This document shows positions 1 to 4,893 of a stretch of 5,679 nucleotides of DNA, one piece after another. A program made the translations under genes and the position numbers. The first letter of the stretch is position 1. Every line of letters starts with the position of its first letter. This DNA comes from Novosphingobium sp. (GTDB lineage: Bacteria > Pseudomonadota > Alphaproteobacteria > Sphingomonadales > Sphingomonadaceae). The notes beneath the pieces are model-generated. The model was given only the letters and a program-made list of their open reading frames with translations, did no database searches and was not told the DNA's origin. The stretch lies in the NCBI GenBank assembly GCA_020853995.1, contig JADYXV010000109.1:1-5679 (forward strand). Reading direction: 5' to 3'.

Positions 1-289
1 CGGCATATGTAATGTCGGCAAAGCCGCCACTGGCAAAATATTCCGCTTCGGCAAGGGTCGATACCGTGATCGGGCCAGTGCCTTCAGGAAACAGCCGCCG
101 GGCAACATCGAGCGACTTCGACGTTTTCACGTGCGGCCTGAAACCCGTGCCCAGCGTGGCCAAATGCTTACGCAGCCGCGCAATGTTGCGGTCCACTTTG
201 GCAATGTCGAGCACCAGAGCAGGGGTCTGGGCCGTCTCCAATGACATCTCAGATGTGGCAATCGGTACCAAGGTTGCTAGCTCGCTCAT
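1..289 (-). CDS. D-serine dehydratase / D-threonine aldolase family PLP enzyme, N-terminal part (cut by window edge)
   Basis: Only the first 96 codons lie in the window; the frame stays open to base 1. The reading shows a TPALVLD stretch (residues 22-28), a DRNIARLR helix (33-40), RPHVKTSK (51-58) and GPITVSTLAEAEYF (72-85). These are hallmarks of the alanine-racemase-like N-terminal barrel of fold-type III PLP enzymes (D-serine dehydratase, D-threonine aldolase, beta-hydroxyaspartate aldolase). By family analogy Lys55, the first lysine of RPHVKTSK, should hold PLP. Many members read KTHK; here the histidine is serine. The C-terminal metal-binding domain, which would help separate dehydratase from aldolase, is outside the window. 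The ATG at 289 is preferred because AGGTGG (294-299) sits four bases upstream; a second ATG at 247 lacks a good site. The gene starts 31 bases after the acetyltransferase gene, so the two probably share a transcript. Family confidence is high; the reaction is not resolved. Confidence 0.85.
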   Translation of the reverse strand, partial: MSELATLVPIATSEMSLETAQTPALVLDIAKVDRNIARLRKHLATLGTGFRPHVKTSKSLDVARRLFPEGTGPITVSTLAEAEYFASGGFADITYA

Positions 290-320
290 TTTTCCACCTG
301 TTCGAGATATCGGTTCCAGA

Positions 321-1178
321 TCAGCCAAGCGACTGATTGGACAAAGCAAAAAGAGTTGCGCCGGGCATGCCTTGCGGAGGTTCGCCGAGCGCCATGACCA
401 CGGCCCGATCCACCTGAGGCAGGCCGATTTCGACCAGCCAGGATGCAAGGCCGCAGGCCTCGGTCACGTCGATCCGGACGAAGCCGCCTTCGTGGGCTGC
501 GGCAAGCGTCGCGACAATGGCGCGCGCATCGGTCTGGTCACGCGCGATTACCGGGCCGATCACTACACCACGCCCCCAACGGCGCACGCAGCCATAGCCG
601 ACAACCTCGCCCTCCCGCTCGACCACAACCGTGTCGGCAATGCCCATCAGCGCTGCAAGCAGGCGTCTGCGGTCCATACCCGCGGCCCGTTCATCCAGCG
701 CCTCAATGGCCGACCGGTCATCGGCCTGCGCTGCCCGAACCGGCACTGCCGCATCGATGGCGGGCGCTTTGGCCAGCACGGACTGATGCTGCGTGATAAA
801 GCCGAAGGGTTTGAAGCCAAGCCGCGTGTAAAGCGGCGCACCTTCTTTGGTGGAAATCAGCGTCAGGCGGCGTCCTGCTGCATCGGCCAGCAAAGCCGCC
901 ATCAACCGGCCGCCGATCCCCTGCCGCTGCGCGTTTGACGAAACGATGATCATGCCGATGGTGCCGAAGGTTTCGCCATAGGGCCACCACAGCGCCGTGC
1001 CGACCAGCTTGCCCTCTGCTTCAACCGCAAAGCCGCGCCCCAGATCACGCGCAAACTTCCAGTCTTCAACCCGGTATGGCCATACCAGCGCCTGCGACAG
1101 CCCGTGGGCCTGTTCAAGATGATCTGCTGTGAGGGCGATCACGCCACTGCTGCCACTTTCGACCATGGTCCCGGACAT
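321..1178 (-). CDS. Two-domain GNAT family N-acetyltransferase
   Basis: A 285-residue protein with two GNAT-type halves. The N-terminal half (about 13-135) has the acetyl-CoA pyrophosphate loop QRQGIG (84-89), preceded by the strand GTIGMIIVS and followed by the typical LYTRLGF segment (116-122). The C-terminal half (about 150-265) resembles the second domain of YitH-like acetyltransferases (Acetyltransf_18 type), with VVGYGCVRR (192-200), VVIGPVIARD (205-214) and VRIDVTE (234-240). The expected reaction is acetyl transfer from acetyl-CoA to a primary amine on a small molecule, amino acid or peptide; the acceptor is unknown. It is soluble, with no signal peptide or membrane segment. The start at 1178 is supported by AAGGAG at 1189-1194, ten bases upstream; the alternative Met5 would be too far from it. 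It leads a short operon with the PLP enzyme downstream. A role in acetylating or detoxifying an amino acid handled by its neighbours is inference. Confidence 0.88.
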   Translation of the reverse strand: MSGTMVESGSSGVIALTADHLEQAHGLSQALVWPYRVEDWKFARDLGRGFAVEAEGKLVGTALWWPYGETFGTIGMIIVSSNAQRQGIGGRLMAALLADAAGRRLTLISTKEGAPLYTRLGFKPFGFITQHQSVLAKAPAIDAAVPVRAAQADDRSAIEALDERAAGMDRRRLLAALMGIADTVVVEREGEVVGYGCVRRWGRGVVIGPVIARDQTDARAIVATLAAAHEGGFVRIDVTEACGLASWLVEIGLPQVDRAVVMALGEPPQGMPGATLFALSNQSLG

Positions 1179-1188
1179 TTCGCAAAAG

Positions 1189-1194
1189 CTCCTT
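1189..1194 (-). promoter_or_regulatory. Ribosome binding site of the acetyltransferase gene
   Basis: AAGGAG on the minus strand, ten bases before the ATG at 1178. It fixes the start of the acetyltransferase. It lies two bases from the end of a 9-bp inverted repeat, so folding of that repeat in the mRNA could affect ribosome access. Confidence 0.7.
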
Positions 1195-1196
1195 AC

Positions 1197-1223
1197 GACA
1201 CTGCGATATCGCGCCGCAGTGTC
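1197..1223 (-). promoter_or_regulatory. Perfect 9-bp inverted repeat in the acetyltransferase leader (operator or RNA hairpin)
   Basis: The arms GACACTGCG (1197-1205) and CGCAGTGTC (1215-1223) are perfect reverse complements separated by nine bases. The left arm and spacer also contain a 10-bp perfect palindrome, GCGATATCGC (1203-1212), which would compete with the larger stem. The element lies just upstream of the AAGGAG site. It could be a DNA operator for a dimeric repressor or an RNA stem-loop that controls translation initiation. There is no T-run on the minus-strand side, so it is not a typical terminator. The repeat is seen directly; the function is inferred. Confidence 0.5.
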
Positions 1224-1264
1224 ACCTGATTAAGCGGACTTTGGCTGGCAATTTGTTCCGAAAG

Positions 1265-1292
1265 CCCGCAGACTGCATGGCAGTCATGCGGG
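1265..1292 (-). terminator. Strong hairpin after the cupin gene, possible intrinsic terminator or attenuator
   Basis: A 12-bp stem pairs CCCGCAGACTGC (1265-1276) with 1280-1292, with one bulged A at 1286 and a three-base loop. It begins 36 bases past the cupin stop codon in the transcribed direction. On the minus strand the stem is followed by CTTTCGG, so only three Ts follow it. The stem is strong but the T-run is poor, so termination may be partial or the structure may stabilise the mRNA 3' end. It separates the transporter-cyclodeaminase-cupin block from the acetyltransferase-PLP enzyme block. Confidence 0.5.
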
Positions 1293-1327
1293 ACTTGTCA
1301 GGTACTGCGGTATATTCTGCCGCGCCT

Positions 1328-2038
1328 TCAACCAAGCGGCCGCTGCGTGGCGAAAACCTTCTTGACGTATTCCTCGCTAAGCCAGGAGCAGCCGTCACCG
1401 CGCACAAACATGCACACGTCCCCTGCCGAGAAGGTGACGCTGCCGTTCTGGTCGCTAAAAGTTACTTTGCCCGCCAGCAGCTGCATCAGCTCCACCTGGC
1501 GATAGGGGATCTGGCGGCGATGATAAGGCGTGGAATCCCATGTGCCGCAGGCAAATTCGGCATTGGCAGAGATGTAGTCCGAAAACCCGCGACATGTTGG
1601 CACTTCGCCCAGCAGGTTTTCCAGTGCGGGGGGATTGGACGGGTTAAGCGGCGCCGCCTTGTCGATCTTGACCGGCATTGTGGTATTGCCTGCCCGATCG
1701 GTGGGTGCGGCATAAACCACGGCCAGCATATCATCGGATGCGCGCCATTCGAACTTCGTGCCAAACGGAATCGCACAGCAATCGTCAGGCCCCAGCGCAA
1801 TCGTGCCGTGTTCACTTTCAATCGTCAGTTGCCCTGCCAGCAAAAGGACGAATTCATCCGTAGGCAACGAGGCAACGGTGCCTGACCCGCGCAACGCAAA
1901 CGCGGACACTTGCGCGGCATCATCGGCAAAGGCCGGGGCGGCGCGGCCCGTCAACCAATCCGTCGATGGGGCCGTACCTGCGGCATAGCCGCGCATTTCC
2001 ACCACGGCGGCAACGGTGTTTTCCATGACCGCGCTCAC
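1328..2038 (-). CDS. Two-domain cupin protein with EutQ/Cupin_3-like C-terminal domain
   Basis: From the chosen GTG start this is 236 residues with two cupin barrels. The first spans about 45-112, with LPTDEFVLLLAGQLTIES, GTIALGPDDCCAIPFGT and LAVVYA. The second spans about 160-231, with FACGTWDSTPYHRRQ, VELMQLLAGKVTFSD, VTFSAGDVCMFVRGD and WLSEEYVKKVFA, matching the Cupin_3 (DUF861/EutQ-like) pattern in which a Trp and a lysine-rich last strand close the barrel. Neither barrel shows the classical HxH...E...H metal ligands, so a metal-independent isomerase, hydrolase-like or ligand-binding role is possible. The GTG at 2038 is preferred because AGGTGG lies four bases upstream (2043-2048) and because GTGA overlaps the stop of a small upstream ORF; an ATG at 2026 is the alternative. 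It is probably the last gene of the transporter operon. The fold is clear; I do not recognise a specific function. Confidence 0.85.
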   Translation of the reverse strand: MSAVMENTVAAVVEMRGYAAGTAPSTDWLTGRAAPAFADDAAQVSAFALRGSGTVASLPTDEFVLLLAGQLTIESEHGTIALGPDDCCAIPFGTKFEWRASDDMLAVVYAAPTDRAGNTTMPVKIDKAAPLNPSNPPALENLLGEVPTCRGFSDYISANAEFACGTWDSTPYHRRQIPYRQVELMQLLAGKVTFSDQNGSVTFSAGDVCMFVRGDGCSWLSEEYVKKVFATQRPLG

Positions 2039-2112
2039 AGCCCCACCTGCCCCGGCATGACGCCGCAAGCGGTGGCGCGGTAACAGGCAGAAAACGAAGT
2101 GTGTCGTATCAT
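2035..2112 (-). CDS. Candidate 25-residue small ORF or leader peptide upstream of the cupin
   Basis: An ATG at 2112 has AAGGGA (2119-2124) six bases upstream and opens a 25-codon frame: MIRHTSFSACYR, then ATACGVMPGQVGL. Its TGA overlaps the GTG start of the cupin gene by four bases, the same GTGA arrangement as at the ATPase/cyclodeaminase junction. It fills the gap between the cyclodeaminase stop (2147) and the cupin. It has two cysteines (residues 10 and 16) and no recognisable domain. The early codons (ATA, CGA, ACT, TTT, TCT, TGT) are unlike the G/C-ending codons of the neighbours, which fits a leader peptide or a weakly constrained coupling ORF more than an ordinary gene. Whether the peptide itself has a function is unknown, and a chance ORF is possible. 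Confidence 0.4.
   Translation of the reverse strand: MIRHTSFSACYRATACGVMPGQVGL
2043..2048 (-). promoter_or_regulatory. Ribosome binding site deciding the cupin GTG start
   Basis: AGGTGG four bases before the GTG at 2038. The same sequence with the same four-base spacing precedes the PLP enzyme gene (294-299). It lies 16 bases from the in-frame ATG at 2026, which argues for the GTG start. Confidence 0.5.
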
Positions 2113-2146
2113 GGTAAATCCCTTGCAATGCTGGAAAGCGGGCTGA

Positions 2147-3076
2147 TTAAGCCGCCGTCTGTTGTTCCTTTGCGGCAACCAGACTGCGCGCAATTGTCAA
2201 ATCCTGAAGCGCGATGCCCGAGCTGTCGAATACTGTGATCTGATCAGGCGAAGTGCGGCCTTCGGCCCTGCCCAGCAACACGTCGCCCAAGGCAACGATC
2301 CGCGATGGATCACCGGTGAAATGCTGCAAATCGCCCATCACCACGGCTTGCGCGGGATGATCGCAAAACAGCGCCGCGCGATCGAACAAGGCCGGCGGCA
2401 GTTCCTGCTTGCCCGCCGCATCGGACCCCATGCTGGCAACGTGCGTGCCGGGACGGATCCATTCTGCAGCAAAGAGCGGTTCACGCGACGGGGTTGCAGT
2501 TACCACGATGTCGGCTTGGGCGCAGGCATCTTGCGCACCGGACAGTTCCGCATTCAGGCCTTGTGCCCGCAACGCCCCGGCGAAGGCTTCCCCTCGCGCG
2601 CTGTCCCGCGCGACGACCAGCACTTGCCGGATCGGCCGGATGCGGGCGATGGCAAGGCATTCGAACAGGGCCTGGTTACCAGCCCCGAAGATGGCCAGCA
2701 CTGCAGCATCCTTGCGCGCAAGTGCATCGGCCGCAACCGCATCGGCAGCGGCCGTGCGATAGGCATTGACCTTGCCCGCCTCGATTACCCACTCGACCCT
2801 GCCCACACCCTGATCGAACAGCAGGATCACCGAATTGTGGCGCGGCAGGCCGATATCCGGATTGCCGGGCCAGAACGAACCGACCTTGAGCCCCGCAAAA
2901 GTGCCGGTCGATGCCGATTTTCTCGAGACAAGGTTATTAGCTGCACTGCCATGCGCAAGCACGGCAGGAAACAATACCGCATCTTCAACCACTGCAACAA
3001 GCGCCTCACGCGCCGCGTCAAACGCCATTTCATGCGAGACCAACGCGGCCGATTCTTCTTCGGACATGAACTTCAC
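2147..3076 (-). CDS. Ornithine cyclodeaminase / mu-crystallin family NAD(P)-dependent enzyme
   Basis: The 309-residue product has the normal length for the family. The order of motifs is typical: N-terminal FMSEEESAALV (3-13), SRKSASTG (51-58), GLKVGSFWPGNPDIGLP (62-78) with Lys64, VNAYRTAAADA (103-113) with Arg107, a Rossmann nucleotide loop GAGNQA (131-136), DIVVTATPSREP (189-200), PGTHVASMGSDAAGKQEL (209-226) with a conserved Asp219, and VFDSSGIALQDL near the C-terminus. Members include ornithine cyclodeaminase, ketimine and pyrroline-2-carboxylate reductases, alanine dehydrogenase, iminosuccinate reductase (BhcD) and ectoine-pathway EutC; the sequence alone does not choose among them. The GTG at 3076 is preferred: AGGAG (3084-3088) is seven bases upstream, and GTGA overlaps the ATPase stop. 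An ATG three codons later is the alternative. It follows the peptide transporter and so likely acts on imported amino acids or imines in the cytoplasm. Confidence 0.9.
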   Translation of the reverse strand: MKFMSEEESAALVSHEMAFDAAREALVAVVEDAVLFPAVLAHGSAANNLVSRKSASTGTFAGLKVGSFWPGNPDIGLPRHNSVILLFDQGVGRVEWVIEAGKVNAYRTAAADAVAADALARKDAAVLAIFGAGNQALFECLAIARIRPIRQVLVVARDSARGEAFAGALRAQGLNAELSGAQDACAQADIVVTATPSREPLFAAEWIRPGTHVASMGSDAAGKQELPPALFDRAALFCDHPAQAVVMGDLQHFTGDPSRIVALGDVLLGRAEGRTSPDQITVFDSSGIALQDLTIARSLVAAKEQQTAA

Positions 3077-4893
3077 CGGTAATCTCCTGTCAATTCCGCT
3101 TCGGTCCGGTGGCACAGCACCGCATTGCCTGCCGCCATCACGCGCAGCGGCGGCGGCGCGGTATCGCAGCGCCCGGCCATTGCCACGGGGCAGCGCGGAA
3201 CGAAACGGCACAAATCCCGGCTTTCCTTCACATGCGCCAAAGGCGGCGCGGCCAATGTTCCGACGCTTGCCAGCCAATCGGTCCTGAGTTCAGGCACGGA
3301 CGAAATCAGAAGATCGGTATAGGGGTGGAATGGGGGCGCACCGTAACTATCGCGCAACCCGCTTTCCACCCGCGTGCCCTTGTAAAGGACCACGATTTCA
3401 TCGCACAACGCCTTCACTGTCGCAATGTCATGGCTGATGAACAGATAGGCCACGCCCAGGTCACGCCGCAGTTCGGCCAGCAATTCAAGGATCGCCTCGC
3501 GCACCACGGTGTCCAGCGCCGAAGTCACTTCATCGCACAAGATCACATCAGGCTTTGCCGCCAGCGCCCGCGCCAGATTAACGCGCTGCTTTTGCCCGCC
3601 GGAAAGTTCATCACAACGCCGGTCGGCAATTCCGGCCGGAAGCTTGATCAGATCCAGCAGTTCGGCAACCCCGCGCTGCGCCGCAGCGCCCGTCGTGCCA
3701 TGATAAAAACGCAGCACCCGCCCCAGGATTTCGCCAACGCTGTGCGCCGGGTTAAGCGCCACATCGGCATTCTGGAACACGATCTGGATACGGCGCAATT
3801 CCTCGCGCGTGCGTGCCTTCAACGAAGGGGCAAGCGGTGTGCCATCCAGCGCAATCGTGCCGGCGGTGGGGGCCAGCAGGCCCGCAACCACCCGTGCAAC
3901 GGTTGATTTTCCCGATCCGGATTCACCGATTACGCCCACAGCCGCCCCGCGCCCGATCGTCAGGCTTACGCCGGTGAGAATAGGGTGGGCCGCCTGGCCG
4001 TTGCGATCAATCGGACCGTAACCGGCATTGATACCATCGATGGACAGCAGCGGTGCGCCGGTTGCCACTTGCGGCGTATTGGTCATTATCATGGGCTGGG
4101 CTGCAGCCAGCAGGGTCTTTGTATATGCGTCCGCCGGTGTTTCCAGCACGGCCTTTACCGTGTTCTGTTCACGCACCGTACCGCGATTGAGCACCAGAAT
4201 GCGGTCCGCCATTTGCGCCACGACTGCCAGATCGTGCGACACATAGACACCGGTCGCCCCCTGTTCGCGCACCACCCTGCGGAAGGCCTGCAACACTTCC
4301 ACTTGCGTGGTCACGTCCAGCGCAGTCGTCGGCTCGTCAAAGATCACCAGATCGGGCCGCGTAATCAGGGCCATTGCCGCCATCAAACGCTGCAACTGCC
4401 CGCCCGACAATTCATGCGGATAGTGGCTGCCAATCGTTGCCGGATCAGGCAGGGCCAGCGCTTCGAACAGGGCAACCGCATGGGCGCGGGCTTCGGCAGC
4501 AGTAGCCGTGCCGTGAATCAGGGCAGGCTCTATAACCTGTTCGATTACCCGGCGCGAAGGGTTGAACGCCGCTGCCGCACTTTGCGCGACATAAGTGATG
4601 CGGTGGCCGCGCTGGGCTGCAAGACCGGCTTGTCCTGTGCCATCAAACGCTGCCTTGCCCACCTTGATCTGGCCGCTGATCTGCGCGCCGCCGCGGGCAT
4701 AGCCCATCAGGGAGAGCGCAATAGTGGTCTTGCCCGAACCCGATTCACCGATCAGCGCCAGCACCTCGCCACGCCGGATGGCAAACGAGACATCATCAAC
4801 GATGCGCAAGGGGGCGCCATCAGGCGTGCGCACTGTCACGCACAAGCCCTGCACATCGACATGCGGAAGCGCGTCAGGGACAGGCGCGTTCAT
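3073..4893 (-). CDS. Peptide-type ABC importer, fused double ATPase (DppD-DppF-like)
   Basis: A 606-residue cytoplasmic protein with two complete nucleotide-binding domains, which powers uptake through the adjacent permease. Domain 1 has Walker A GESGSGKTT (49-57), Q-loop Gln104, signature LSGGQ (162-166), Walker B ending DE (186-187) and switch His220. Domain 2 has Walker A GESGSGKST (323-331), Gln374, LSGGQ (430-434), DE (454-455) and His488. Both sites look catalytically intact. Only domain 2 carries the oligopeptide-transporter C-terminal extension: HPY (523-525), then cysteines at 562, 568, 576 and 594, the pattern that binds an iron-sulfur cluster in some DppD proteins. GsiA and YejF show the same fused layout. 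The start overlaps the permease stop (ATGA), with AAGG four bases upstream. The peptide/nickel/opine importer family is clear; the substrate is not. Confidence 0.95.
   Translation of the reverse strand: MNAPVPDALPHVDVQGLCVTVRTPDGAPLRIVDDVSFAIRRGEVLALIGESGSGKTTIALSLMGYARGGAQISGQIKVGKAAFDGTGQAGLAAQRGHRITYVAQSAAAAFNPSRRVIEQVIEPALIHGTATAAEARAHAVALFEALALPDPATIGSHYPHELSGGQLQRLMAAMALITRPDLVIFDEPTTALDVTTQVEVLQAFRRVVREQGATGVYVSHDLAVVAQMADRILVLNRGTVREQNTVKAVLETPADAYTKTLLAAAQPMIMTNTPQVATGAPLLSIDGINAGYGPIDRNGQAAHPILTGVSLTIGRGAAVGVIGESGSGKSTVARVVAGLLAPTAGTIALDGTPLAPSLKARTREELRRIQIVFQNADVALNPAHSVGEILGRVLRFYHGTTGAAAQRGVAELLDLIKLPAGIADRRCDELSGGQKQRVNLARALAAKPDVILCDEVTSALDTVVREAILELLAELRRDLGVAYLFISHDIATVKALCDEIVVLYKGTRVESGLRDSYGAPPFHPYTDLLISSVPELRTDWLASVGTLAAPPLAHVKESRDLCRFVPRCPVAMAGRCDTAPPPLRVMAAGNAVLCHRTEAELTGDYR
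3084..3088 (-). promoter_or_regulatory. Ribosome binding site deciding the cyclodeaminase GTG start
   Basis: AGGAG seven bases before the GTG at 3076, inside the last codons of the ATPase gene. With the GTGA overlap it implies translational coupling, and it rules out the much longer in-frame extension into the ATPase gene. Confidence 0.7.

Noticed and set aside
12..938. Long open frame on the plus strand (308 codons)
   Set aside because: It lies opposite the PLP enzyme and acetyltransferase genes, has no recognisable domain, and its product is rich in Arg, His and Ala, as expected from the antisense of GC-rich genes.
1309..1335. Promoter-like TTGGTT (1330-1335) and TATACC (1309-1314) on the minus strand before the hairpins
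   Set aside because: The spacer is only 15 bases, the -35 match is poor, and the -35 part overlaps the cupin stop; too weak to annotate.
1241..1885. Plus-strand open frame spanning the intergenic region and the cupin gene
   Set aside because: Most of it is antisense to the cupin; no ribosome site or domain was seen. The part in the 1179-1327 gap is better explained by the hairpins.
2039..2128. N-terminal extension of the cupin frame to a TTG at 2128
   Set aside because: There is no ribosome site before the TTG, and the extension (Arg/His-rich) does not match a signal peptide or cupin sequence.
2162..3082. Long open frame on the plus strand (306 codons)
   Set aside because: It mirrors the cyclodeaminase gene almost exactly and shows no family motif.
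3077..3277. N-terminal extension of the cyclodeaminase frame to 3277
   Set aside because: It would overlap the conserved C-terminus of the ATPase by 200 bases, the extra residues are low in family similarity, and a clear ribosome site precedes the GTG at 3076.
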